Source: Bacteroidales bacterium
GTDB taxonomy: Bacteria; Bacteroidota; Bacteroidia; Bacteroidales; Muribaculaceae
Length of the DNA: 63,457 nt
Reading direction: 5' to 3'
Assembly: GCA_020860515.1 (NCBI GenBank)
Contig: JAJBUG010000055.1
Span: 31,534-94,990, forward strand
Made by a program: the position numbers and the translations under genes. Every line of letters begins with the position of its first letter. Position 1 is the first letter of the stretch. Below are positions 26,445 through 33,684 of the stretch, in pieces. Under the pieces are notes generated by a model. It saw nothing but the letters and a program-made list of their open reading frames with translations. It had not been told where the DNA came from and did no database searches.

Positions 26445-26651
26445 ATGAAATTTATCGAGCTTACGCTTTGGAGCAAATCTAAGCTTATGCTTAACACTGC
26501 CTCCATAATCGCCGTGCTGCCATTGGATCTTGGTGCAAGGATCATTCTGACACAGGATGTCTTCATAAATCCCAACTATGCCCGAAGCTCTGAAAACGTG
26601 CTGGAGTCGTATGACCAAATCATGGAGGCTCTTGGAACAGTAAAATGTTAG
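26445..26651 (+). CDS. Small protein of unknown function, first gene of the plus-strand arm
   Basis: 68 aa starting MKFIELTLWSKSKLMLN; it has the look of small Bacteroidota proteins of the pattern 'MKFIeLT…vLINt.aI..v.p…G.rI', a compact beta-rich fold of unknown role. The ATG at 26445 is preferred to upstream in-frame starts because the promoter box is at 26410-26417. A hairpin and a further promoter separate it from the GHKL gene. Confidence 0.65.
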   Translation: MKFIELTLWSKSKLMLNTASIIAVLPLDLGARIILTQDVFINPNYARSSENVLESYDQIMEALGTVKC

Positions 26652-26687
26652 TAAAAGTAATCGTCAGTCATAATTCGATAAAACATA

Positions 26688-26726
26688 CAAAAATTCTTTC
26701 ATTCTGAAGGAATTTTTGTATATTTG
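26688..26726 (+). promoter_or_regulatory. Hairpin plus promoter upstream of the GHKL gene
   Basis: A 12-bp inverted repeat with one mismatch (26688-26718, arms CAAAAATTCTTT and AAGGAATTTTTG) is followed at once by TATATTTG (26719-26726). The repeat covers the -33 to -8 zone, so it could be a terminator of the small gene, an operator, or both. Confidence 0.6.
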
Positions 26727-26757
26727 CAGTTAAATTAAACATTTACCAATTATTATC

Positions 26758-28749
26758 ATGGAAACTAATCGTAGTGGACAAGCAGAATTAGGATGCCAAT
26801 GGCATTTTGCTGAGCAATTAGGCGGTCGAGATGATGGCCCCAATAATCCTATGGAGCAAAACTTCAAAAAGTCCCCGTATGCTTCGTTGATTCGTGAATC
26901 CTTACAAAATTCTCTTGATGTGGCTTTAGAACCCGATGAGCCTGTAAGGGTAGAATATACCATAAAAAGAATTAAATCGGTTGATTATCCTAATTTCTTT
27001 GAATTAAAGAAACATATTATAGGTTGCCTTGATTATTATTGTGATAACGACAACGCAAAGGAGGTATATAAACCAATGGTAAAACATCTTGAGTCATTAG
27101 ACAAGCGTGAACCATTGTATTATATTGAAGTGTCGGATTACAATACAACGGGAATGGAATACATACCTAATAATACCGATAACCCATTTTATGCTTTTGT
27201 CAGAGCAGCAGGAGTTTCTTCTAAAACTAATAATGCAGCCGGAGGCTCTTTTGGTTATGGCAAGGCCGCTTATTTCTATATATCACCGTTAAGGGCTGTA
27301 ATGGTTTCAACTATGACTAGTGATGGTGACCATTATTTTGAAGGTGTAGCCTCACTTTGTACGCATACAGTAAAGGGAGAATATGGAAAATTTGTAGCTG
27401 TTGGTTACTATGATAATAATGATGGTCAACCCGTAACCGAGGTAGAGGATATTCCTTCTCGATTTAGGAGAGAAGAACCAGGAACGGATATTTATATAAT
27501 GGGCATCCAAGTAAAGGACAAAGAACAGATTTATCAAGAAATGATAGAATCTGTACTCCGTCATTTTTGGATGGCAATTCTCAAAGGAAAGCTTGAAGTT
27601 AGAATTGGTGATATAGAAATTACCAAGGAGAATATTATGGATTTGGTGGTACAATATTTTCCCAAAGAACATGACAATACCCGAAAGGGTAATCATTGTA
27701 ATCCACGCCCTTATGTTGAAGCAGTAGCTAATGCAGAAAAGGATGGAAAGCATCGTGTGATTACAAAGACCTATCCAAATTTGGGGAAAGTCACCTTGTT
27801 TGCTTGGAAAAACAAGGAGGCAACAGATAAGATAGTGTATATGCGTAAGCCCATGATGATGGTTAAGGCCAAGCGTCCTGGAAGCGCGAATGGGTTTTAT
27901 GGTGTATTTTTATGTGAGGATGAGCGAGGAAACGAGTTATTAAGAAAAACAGAAAACCCAGCTCATGATGAATGGAAGGCCAAGAATTGGCGTATTGATG
28001 GCAGAATAGCGGATGAAGGGCAAGAGGCGATTAAGGAAGTGGACGACTTTATTGTAGATGCAATGAAGGAGCTGTTCTCGAATGGTCAAAGAGAGATTCA
28101 ATCCATTACTGGCATTGAAGATTTTCTGTATATCCCCACTGCTGTCGATGATGATGAGGATGAATATACAAATGAGGCTCTTGTTGGAGAACCAGTAGGT
28201 ATTAGAGAAACCGAGGGTGGAAGTCCAACAACACAAACCGGAGAGGCTGATATAAGGGATAGAAGGAATGAAAATTCTATAGGTAAGGTAATGGTTGAGA
28301 ATCCTCAACCATCAACTCGCACACGCAATGCATCGGGTGATGGCTTAAGTGGTCATGGTACACAAAGAAAGAAAAAGAAAGGCGGTGGGGGTGTTACACC
28401 CAAGCGGATCGAAGGCCATTTCTCTGAAAATGATGAAGGTGTTGAGGGGACTTTCCTCAATGAGATAGCTGTTGGGTATCGTACCTTTGCCCAAAATATC
28501 AATGGCCAGGTATGGCATTACATTGTAATCCATAGTAAATATGATGTAGATAATGGTAGAGTGGATTTGCTTGTTGGTGGAGAGCAATCTGATGATCAAA
28601 TATCTATAAAGGAATGTAATGTGAAGTGTTCAATTCGAGACAATTCACTCTCTGGTCTAAAGATAAACGAGGGTAAAACTACGTTTAGAGTTCGCTTCGC
28701 GGATAATATGCCTCATGCTGTTAAATTAGATGCCTATGAACTTAAATAA
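26758..28749 (+). CDS. GHKL (MORC/MutL-like) ATPase, defence-type
   Basis: 663 aa. The GHKL ATP site is recognisable: N-box LIRESLQNSLDVAL (~45), Mg/ATP-lid motif VSDYNTTGM (a variant of DxGxGM, ~125) and G2 box GSFGYGKAAYF (~160). A middle S5-like domain with a conserved Lys (VYMRKPMMMVKAK) follows, then a low-complexity linker (about 480-545, ending RKKKKGGGGVTPKR) and a beta-rich C-terminal domain. Family knowledge: paraMORC/MutL-like ATPases occur beside restriction systems and act as DNA clamps or compactors. It is the head of a five-gene cassette and overlaps the next gene by 20 nt. Confidence 0.85.
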   Translation: METNRSGQAELGCQWHFAEQLGGRDDGPNNPMEQNFKKSPYASLIRESLQNSLDVALEPDEPVRVEYTIKRIKSVDYPNFFELKKHIIGCLDYYCDNDNAKEVYKPMVKHLESLDKREPLYYIEVSDYNTTGMEYIPNNTDNPFYAFVRAAGVSSKTNNAAGGSFGYGKAAYFYISPLRAVMVSTMTSDGDHYFEGVASLCTHTVKGEYGKFVAVGYYDNNDGQPVTEVEDIPSRFRREEPGTDIYIMGIQVKDKEQIYQEMIESVLRHFWMAILKGKLEVRIGDIEITKENIMDLVVQYFPKEHDNTRKGNHCNPRPYVEAVANAEKDGKHRVITKTYPNLGKVTLFAWKNKEATDKIVYMRKPMMMVKAKRPGSANGFYGVFLCEDERGNELLRKTENPAHDEWKAKNWRIDGRIADEGQEAIKEVDDFIVDAMKELFSNGQREIQSITGIEDFLYIPTAVDDDEDEYTNEALVGEPVGIRETEGGSPTTQTGEADIRDRRNENSIGKVMVENPQPSTRTRNASGDGLSGHGTQRKKKKGGGGVTPKRIEGHFSENDEGVEGTFLNEIAVGYRTFAQNINGQVWHYIVIHSKYDVDNGRVDLLVGGEQSDDQISIKECNVKCSIRDNSLSGLKINEGKTTFRVRFADNMPHAVKLDAYELK

Positions 28750-29596
28750 TATTTCCTTGCCTTACCCTGTGTTAGGACTGAGTGATGACATTCTACCTGC
28801 TCTTTCTTCTGATGCTATCTCGGCAGAAATCAACATAACACCTCGAAATTATGAATTTAAGGTAACACTTAAATTTAAGAACGAAGAGATAGAAAAGCAG
28901 ATTCGATGGAAGTGTGCTCAATTCGCATGTGAGTATGAGTGTTCAAAAACAATGCTTAGAAAGTGTATTTTCTCTGAGTCTCCGGATTTTGAGTTTTCAA
29001 TTCCACGAAATGCTGTTAATGGTCGAATAAATATAAATTGTTTCGTATCAGTAATTCGAGAAATTAAAAAATATCAAAATAAGGGTTTTAATGAAGATTA
29101 CCAAGGCTTTACATTTGATTTAGAACCTGGTGATATTTTGGTTGCTTTCCCTCCAGTGCGTTATGACGCAGATATAAAGTATGATAAATTACAAGCCGCA
29201 GGATCTTTTATGCAAATTCGTAAGAGCGATTTGCATGATGATGTATTTTTTGACATCTCTGGAGATAAAATAGAGATATGCATGCCAAGCCTTTTGTATG
29301 AATTGTATGAGAACCCCACTATAAAAGGTCAGGCTCAAATAATACATGCATCCTTAGTGTTAAATGCACTGACTTATGCCTTACTTAACCTTAATAATTC
29401 TGAGGATGAAGAATTATTAGAAAGAACATGGGCTAAGACTATTCTCTATCGCCTTGAAACCGAGCCTGGTTACGATAAAAATGACTTGGATGAACCAAGC
29501 AAGGTGCCATTGATAGCTCAAAAACTTCTTCAAAATCCTTATATGCGACTTTTCAACCATTTGTTGACAAATTCAAATGTTATATCGGAAGATTGA
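28730..29596 (+). CDS. Unknown protein coupled to the GHKL ATPase
   Basis: About 287 aa, no recognised motif. The first half is predicted beta-rich (INITPRNYEFKVTLKFKN, FEFSIPRNAVNGRININCFV), the second half mainly helical (IIHASLVLNALTYALLNLN). Starts at ATG 28730 or 28736, both inside the last codons of the GHKL gene, and ends 2 nt before the next start. The tight coupling implies that the three proteins form one complex. Confidence 0.75.
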   Translation: MPMNLNNISLPYPVLGLSDDILPALSSDAISAEINITPRNYEFKVTLKFKNEEIEKQIRWKCAQFACEYECSKTMLRKCIFSESPDFEFSIPRNAVNGRININCFVSVIREIKKYQNKGFNEDYQGFTFDLEPGDILVAFPPVRYDADIKYDKLQAAGSFMQIRKSDLHDDVFFDISGDKIEICMPSLLYELYENPTIKGQAQIIHASLVLNALTYALLNLNNSEDEELLERTWAKTILYRLETEPGYDKNDLDEPSKVPLIAQKLLQNPYMRLFNHLLTNSNVISED

Positions 29597-29598
29597 TT

Positions 29599-30369
29599 AT
29601 GAATTTACAGAAGACATTCAAAGAAAGTTACATGAAGGAACTGCGTGATAACGTGGTTTCTGAGGTAAATCTCCCGTTGTATGGACAGGAAACATTTGAA
29701 TTGGGCCCATCCCAAATTAAAAGGTTAGCGAATGTGTATGAGCCTGAGGGTTTAGAAAAGAAAATGGAGGGCTTGGAAAATGACGATTTCAAAGCTGCCA
29801 TTACTCTATATGAGGCATTCCCCAATATTAGTCCACTACTGGCTTCTACCGAGGCTTTCTGGTCCTATCTATGTCATACTTCCCTTTTCCACTATGCCCA
29901 AAAACGCTGGCCAGCAGTTATGGATGGGGATGTAACGTCCGATTATATTCTTGACCATTGGTTCGTTGGTCGACAAGGTCTATTGCGTAACGCAGGAGCG
30001 TCATTATGGTGGGGCATTCACAACACGATAGATGAAGAACGCCAGAATCCCTATGAACTGAGTCAAATACTTTTTGACAATTATAATTTCAGAATTATAA
30101 ATTTTGGTCGTTCACTTCTAATAAGGCACAAAGAAGCCATGATTGGCATTCTCCAATTCTGCTTAGACAACAAACAAGAACTCTCTCATGCTTTTGACCC
30201 ACGTGCTAAATTTATCTCAATATACTTCAATAGACTTGGAGGCACCAAACAACTGTCGTCTTTGAATCGAGATTTCTTTTATTCAGAATGCGAAAGAATA
30301 AAGGATCGAATCATGAGCATCACATCCCGAGAGCAGGTAACTAATGCAGATGAGGTCTTTTCTGTATGA
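29599..30369 (+). CDS. DUF6339-like protein
   Basis: About 256 aa, mostly helical. The segment EAFWSYLCHTSLFHYAQKRWP (split here as EAFWSYLCHTSLF and HYAQKRWP) and RNAGASLWWGIHNTID resemble the family of unknown function DUF6339, which I recall from anti-phage neighbourhoods; assignment is from memory, not a search. No catalytic motif is evident. The ATG at 29599 is chosen; a TTG at 29593 overlaps the previous stop. Third gene of the GHKL cassette. Confidence 0.7.
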   Translation: MNLQKTFKESYMKELRDNVVSEVNLPLYGQETFELGPSQIKRLANVYEPEGLEKKMEGLENDDFKAAITLYEAFPNISPLLASTEAFWSYLCHTSLFHYAQKRWPAVMDGDVTSDYILDHWFVGRQGLLRNAGASLWWGIHNTIDEERQNPYELSQILFDNYNFRIINFGRSLLIRHKEAMIGILQFCLDNKQELSHAFDPRAKFISIYFNRLGGTKQLSSLNRDFFYSECERIKDRIMSITSREQVTNADEVFSV

Positions 30370-30395
30370 ATGTTGAATTATTATAACTTTTTATC

Positions 30396-31100
30396 ATGAA
30401 AATAGTGACTTGGAATTGCAATGGGTCGTTTCGCAAGAAGTATGAAGCTTTGTTTGCGGCTTATCCTGATGCAGACTTGTACATAGTGCAGGAGTGTGAG
30501 GATCCTGATTTCTATAATAATAAAGCATATAAGGAGATTTATGTTAAGGGATTTCACGCTGGCACTCCCAATTTTTACATGAAGGGTATTGGCGTGTTTT
30601 CAACTAAGGGTGAATGGATACGACGATTGAAATGTAAGTATGCAAATGCCATGATGATGCTTGGGTATGCACCATTCGAATTTAAACATAGTATAAAGAT
30701 TCTGCCTGTGTGGCCCCATGGCAAGTATGTGGAGGAAATGATTGACTTCTTAAAGCTCAATGAAGGTCTAATTGATGAGAATTGGATAATCGTGGGTGAT
30801 ACCAATAGCAGCTCAATGTTCAATAACCATCACCCTAAGACTAAGAATCACGATACATTAGTTGAGATATTAAGTCATAAAGGATTAGTTGATGCTTATA
30901 ATCACACTAAGGGTGAGGCATCGGGCGAAGAAACTATTCCTACGTTCTATCTTCAACGTAAAAAGGAAAAGCCATTCCATCTTGACCGCTTCTTCCTTGC
31001 ACCTGACCGCATTGTCTCGATTGAGGTAGCTAATGACCATGATTATTGGCTCACCCTCAGCGACCATATTCCAGTGGAATTAGTAATAAGAGAGGTATAA
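30396..31100 (+). CDS. Endonuclease/exonuclease/phosphatase-fold enzyme
   Basis: 234 aa with the complete EEP (DNase I/exonuclease III) core: N-terminal MKIVTWNCNGSF (catalytic Asn), YIVQECEDP (metal-binding Glu), IIVGDTNSSS (Asp-x-Asn) and LTLSDHIPVELVI (Ser-Asp-His). It could cut DNA, RNA or a phosphodiester in a small molecule. Follows the DUF6339-like gene after 26 nt and has no signal peptide, so it acts in the cytosol. In context it is the best candidate for the killing or DNA-cutting part of the cassette. Confidence 0.85.
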   Translation: MKIVTWNCNGSFRKKYEALFAAYPDADLYIVQECEDPDFYNNKAYKEIYVKGFHAGTPNFYMKGIGVFSTKGEWIRRLKCKYANAMMMLGYAPFEFKHSIKILPVWPHGKYVEEMIDFLKLNEGLIDENWIIVGDTNSSSMFNNHHPKTKNHDTLVEILSHKGLVDAYNHTKGEASGEETIPTFYLQRKKEKPFHLDRFFLAPDRIVSIEVANDHDYWLTLSDHIPVELVIREV

Positions 31101-31129
31101 AGTAGATTTCGAATTAGAAAAGTAGGTTT

Positions 31130-31708
31130 ATGGCTAATACCTGTTTTACATCATACGTCTGTGTGGGCTCGGAGGATGAGGTTGAGGATCTCTATCAGAA
31201 GATGAAGAGGGCGGAGGAGAACTTTCGTGCTTCGGGAGATTGGAATGTTACTCGATGCCGCATGGATGAACTTGTCAAACTCTTGGGTGGGAAGCTTGAG
31301 GATGAGTTTGAAGCTTGCCATCGGGGTCGGTGGTATGATTTGGAGCATAACAATGGAGTGATGAGATTTGAAACCATAACTCCTTGGAATGAGTTCATCT
31401 TTTGGCGTGAGTTTATTGAGGAACAGTATATCACGATAAAATTCTATTATAAGACCGAAGAGACTGGCGAGGGCTTATTCTTTACCAACGATTCCTCAGG
31501 GAAGTATTTCCCAAATCGGTATGAAGTCGGGATTGAAAAACAGGGTATATGGGAGTTCCCGACGGCTAATGAGGCCGAGGCATACATTGCCAATGTTATT
31601 GGCCGACCATTGGCCGATGGTGAAGACCCAGACAGCGCCTTAAGGGCTTGGAGCGATAAAAACAATATATCGGCCTATTACTACATCTTCGATATCGAAG
31701 ATTACTAA
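31130..31708 (+). CDS. YubB/DUF1281-like ferredoxin-fold protein
   Basis: 192 aa beginning MANTCFTSYVCVGSEDEVEDL, like the 'MANWC.N.v.v.G…ev' start of YubB/Api92-type proteins found on plasmids and mobile islands. Several tryptophans and aromatic pairs (ITPWNEFIFW) follow. Function unknown. It is the last gene of the cassette, 29 nt after the EEP enzyme, and is followed by a 400-nt repeat field. Confidence 0.6.
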   Translation: MANTCFTSYVCVGSEDEVEDLYQKMKRAEENFRASGDWNVTRCRMDELVKLLGGKLEDEFEACHRGRWYDLEHNNGVMRFETITPWNEFIFWREFIEEQYITIKFYYKTEETGEGLFFTNDSSGKYFPNRYEVGIEKQGIWEFPTANEAEAYIANVIGRPLADGEDPDSALRAWSDKNNISAYYYIFDIEDY

Positions 31709-31728
31709 CCACCTCTTTGCAGGTCACA

Positions 31729-31874
31729 TTTTACAGTCGTATTTTACGGTCGTATTTTACAGTCGTATTTTAGAGTTTTACAGTCGTATTTTGAGTTTTA
31801 CAGTCGTATTTTCGGCATTTACAGTCGTATTTTGAGTTTTACAGTCGTATTTTGAGTTTTACAGTCGTATTTTA
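31729..31874. repeat. Tandem repeat field A (ACAGTCGTATTTT)
   Basis: About eight copies of the core acagtcgtatttt with variable joiners (ag, gag, cggc), giving periods of 17-21 nt. Each core is a direct repeat without unique spacer, so this is not CRISPR. It directly follows the last gene of the GHKL cassette. Confidence 0.85.
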
Positions 31875-31924
31875 GAGTCATATTACAGTAACATTCGCTG
31901 CCAATATCAGTCCCATCTGCCGGC

Positions 31925-32036
31925 TTTACAGTAACATTATCAGTAAGATTGGTAACATTTACATTAACATTTACAGTAACATTATCAGTAAGATTGGTAA
32001 CATTATCAGTAACATTAGCTGGCATTATCAGTAACA
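31925..32036. repeat. Tandem repeat field B (ACAGTAACATTATCAGTAAG type)
   Basis: A 35-bp unit occurs at 31925-31959 and identically at 31970-32004 (45-bp period), with further shortened copies of ttatcagtaacatt up to 32036. Together with field A it fills the 398-nt gap between the YubB-like gene and the MNT gene. No gene is supported here; a minus-strand frame reading VTNLTDNVTVNVN is a product of the repeat. Confidence 0.85.
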
Positions 32037-32061
32037 TTCATCAATAAACTTATTCTTGGAT

Positions 32062-32092
32062 TTTGTGGTTTGAAATAAAAGTGTTACTTTTG
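32062..32092 (+). promoter_or_regulatory. Promoter of the MNT gene
   Basis: TTTG at 32062-32065, 19-nt spacer, TACTTTTG at 32085-32092; ATG 15 nt further. Confidence 0.75.
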
Positions 32093-32106
32093 CAGAAAGT
32101 ACCAAG

Positions 32107-32424
32107 ATGACAAAAGATAAGGTTGACATACGGTCATTAATCACCTCTACGGTGAGAGCCACAGAGCCTACGGCAGAGATAATCCTCTTTGGGTCGAGGG
32201 CTCGTGGCGATTTTGGCCCGTCATCGGACTGGGATGTTTTGGTACTTGTTGATGGCGACAAGGTAACCGATGCCCAATTTGATGCCCTCAACTATGAGCT
32301 TTGGAACAAAGGTCTTGATTTAGGAGAAGAAATCAATGTGGTAATCCGCACCAAATCAGATTGGGCGCGTCGCACCCCATCTCTCTTTCATTATAACGTA
32401 ACCCATGAAGGAATAAAACTATGA
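32107..32424 (+). CDS. MNT-type nucleotidyltransferase domain protein (orphan)
   Basis: 105 aa with the minimal DNA-polymerase-beta-like nucleotidyltransferase motif GSRARGDFGPSSDWDVLV (two Asp of the metal site) and a third acidic position near EEINVVI. MNT proteins are antitoxins that AMPylate a HEPN RNase toxin encoded next to them. No HEPN frame follows; instead a hairpin and an eroded toxin-antitoxin locus. So it is either an orphan antitoxin or an enzyme with another target. Confidence 0.85.
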   Translation: MTKDKVDIRSLITSTVRATEPTAEIILFGSRARGDFGPSSDWDVLVLVDGDKVTDAQFDALNYELWNKGLDLGEEINVVIRTKSDWARRTPSLFHYNVTHEGIKL

Positions 32425-32463
32425 GTTCACCCTCTTCGAGGCTGTCTTGCGGAAGGGCTTCCC

Positions 32464-32502
32464 ATAACCCCACGATTGCGCTTCGCTTCATCGTGGGGTT
32501 AT
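32464..32502. terminator. Strong hairpin after the MNT gene
   Basis: Perfect 13-bp stem (ATAACCCCACGAT / ATCGTGGGGTTAT) with a 13-nt loop. There is no T tract, so it may be a REP-like or processing hairpin rather than an intrinsic terminator. Confidence 0.55.
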
Positions 32503-32622
32503 CCCTATTGAAAGTCTTCGACCTTCCCTGGATTATCGGGTTTCTTTAATGGTTTAGTAAATAGTTTTAATTGTTTCTAATGGTTTGAGACATCGCGGCT
32601 ATCCAATCAGATACCGATGGCA

Positions 32623-32844
32623 TCAAACTAAAGTTAAGGCACCTTGTGCGTCCTTTTCTTTGAGTGATTCTATATCTTCTCGAATAGAGAAGTGCTCTTC
32701 TTCATATTCCATCACTATTTCGGCCATAATGGATAATTCTAAAGCAGCGGGATCTTCTTCTGGATGACAGTCGGGAGCTATATCTATAAGATCCTCAATA
32801 CGCTTTTTTGCAAATTCATATTGCTCTTTCGAAAAGTTACACAT
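32623..32844 (-). CDS. HigA-like antitoxin N-terminal domain, no HTH
   Basis: 73 aa from ATG 32844 (MCNFSKEQYEFAKKRIEDL). It resembles the N-terminal segment of Bacteroidota HigA/XRE antitoxins (…YeqALkRIdeLLp…ELtlLsdlV.dYEeeHfpI), but the XRE DNA-binding domain that normally follows is missing; the frame ends soon after EEEHFSI. Directly downstream of the higB fragment, which is the normal toxin-antitoxin order. Likely a truncated remnant, possibly still able to bind a toxin. Confidence 0.6.
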   Translation of the reverse strand: MCNFSKEQYEFAKKRIEDLIDIAPDCHPEEDPAALELSIMAEIVMEYEEEHFSIREDIESLKEKDAQGALTLV

Positions 32845-32854
32845 AATTAAGATT

Positions 32855-32962
32855 TCAAATGGTACTACAATCAATTTTATCATATTCAGCATGTGTCCCT
32901 ACAAATCTTATGAACACAATTTCCTTGTCGGTGCCTGGGGCATATTCGATTATGTAGTTCAT
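32855..32962 (-). pseudogene. HigB toxin fragment (C-terminal third)
   Basis: A 35-aa frame starting at ATG 32962, overlapping the Phd stop by 4 nt, ends EIVFIRFVGTHAEYDKIDCSTI (in part). This is the conserved C-terminus of HigB mRNA interferases (…VwIRFVGTHaeYDkI…). The first two thirds of HigB are gone, so it should have no RNase activity. Confidence 0.7.
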
Positions 32963-33210
32963 AGACTATCCAACCATTGATTCATTTTGTCTTTGTCATC
33001 AAATTTGATACAGTGACCTTCTGCATGAGCACGACGCGCTTTTGCTATTTTCTCCTCCAATTCGGGAGTTATTGTTAAATCGTCTTCTTCTATGGGTAGA
33101 ATTATGAAGAGGTGGTTCTTTCTACGAACCATCACTCTTTCTCCTTCCAGGGCCTTGTCAAAAAACATTGACTGATTAGCCCTAAATTCTTTAGTGTTTA
33201 CTTGTATCAT
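32959..33210 (-). CDS. Phd/YefM-family antitoxin
   Basis: 83 aa from ATG 33210 (MIQVNTKEFRANQS), with the Phd fold FFDKALEGERVMVRRKNHLFIILP. Phd proteins bind DNA as dimers and neutralise a RelE/Doc-type toxin with their C-terminus. No matching full toxin is present; the downstream frame is a HigB fragment, so this looks like a junction between two different TA loci. Has its own promoter with a palindromic operator. Confidence 0.8.
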   Translation of the reverse strand: MIQVNTKEFRANQSMFFDKALEGERVMVRRKNHLFIILPIEEDDLTITPELEEKIAKARRAHAEGHCIKFDDKDKMNQWLDSL

Positions 33211-33224
33211 TTTTATTATTTTTA

Positions 33225-33251
33225 GTGTACACAAAATTGTGCACAAAGATA
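33225..33251 (-). promoter_or_regulatory. Promoter and palindromes of the Phd gene
   Basis: Minus strand: TATCTTTG (33244-33251), overlapped by GTGCAC and followed by the 8-bp palindrome GTGTACAC. The half-sites resemble those of the island operators, though the layout differs (downstream of the -7 box). Confidence 0.6.
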
Positions 33252-33391
33252 ACGAATTATTTTGATTAATAGTTCAAAATTCCTCTTTTATTTTCAAAAA
33301 TTTTTTGGTGATACCAGGGTAAGTTTTGTTTGCCTTGTTGTCATTAATGGTTTATAAGGGTTTCTAATGGTTTGAGGCTGTTTAAACGAAA

Positions 33392-33424
33392 AAGGCTCTT
33401 TAAATCCGGGATTTAAAGAGCCTT
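33392..33424 (-). terminator. Terminator of tRNA-Leu
   Basis: Perfect 14-bp stem (AAGGCTCTTTAAAT / ATTTAAAGAGCCTT), 5-nt loop, followed on the minus strand by TTTTCGTTT. Confidence 0.85.
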
Positions 33425-33428
33425 GCGG

Positions 33429-33510
33429 TGCGCATGAAGGGACTCGAACCCCCACGACCTAAGCCATTAGATCCTAAGTCTAACGCGGCTACCAATTACG
33501 CCACATGCGC
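33429..33510 (-). tRNA. tRNA-Leu, anticodon UAG
   Basis: Minus strand. The acceptor stem GCGCATG/CATGCGC closes perfectly, the T arm GGGGGTTCGAGTCCC is intact, the anticodon stem TTAGA/TCTAA encloses the loop CTTAGGA (anticodon TAG), and there is a class II variable arm (TGGCTTAGGTCGT). CCA is not encoded. It marks the right border of the accessory island; its 3' end points to the island. Confidence 0.93.
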
Positions 33511-33521
33511 AAATCACAGTG

Positions 33522-33553
33522 CAAAGGTAAGGCTTTTTTCCCAATCCACCAAA
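33522..33553 (-). promoter_or_regulatory. Promoter of tRNA-Leu
   Basis: Minus strand TTTG (33550-33553), 20-nt spacer, TACCTTTG (33522-33529), 11 nt before the tRNA 5' end. Confidence 0.8.
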
Positions 33554-33684
33554 TAAAAATTGCAAAGACGAGGGTAAAAATTTCATTTAGAGTTGGTGGA
33601 ATGATGAATTTTGGGTAAATTTGCACCTCGAAAAATTAATAGCCCGGAACCAAGGCCGAAGGGCTGAAATCTTACGTTGCAACC

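Larger units (their letters stand above)
32573..33376. repeat. 17-bp direct repeats flanking the eroded TA locus
   Basis: The word gtttctaatggtttgag occurs at 32573-32589 and 33360-33376, with a partial third copy near 32538. The right copy is 53 bp from the tRNA-Leu gene. The pair brackets the Phd, HigB-fragment and HigA-like genes. Confidence 0.7.

Noticed and set aside
31729..32036. CRISPR array
   Set aside because: The repeats are contiguous or have 3-8 nt joiners without unique spacers, and no cas gene is in the window.
31819..32037. Minus-strand 72-aa ORF rich in NVT/NLTDNVT
   Set aside because: It is a direct translation of the tandem repeats, has no separate promoter, and its extent changes with repeat number.
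32425..32560. HEPN toxin gene behind the MNT gene
   Set aside because: The frame after the MNT stop (MSSPSSRLSCGRAS…) is short, passes through the hairpin and has no RX4-6H motif.
33429..33510. tRNA-Leu as an attachment site with a second copy of its 3' end
   Set aside because: I could not find a repeat of the tRNA 3' sequence in the window, and no integrase gene is present; the far border may be outside or lost.
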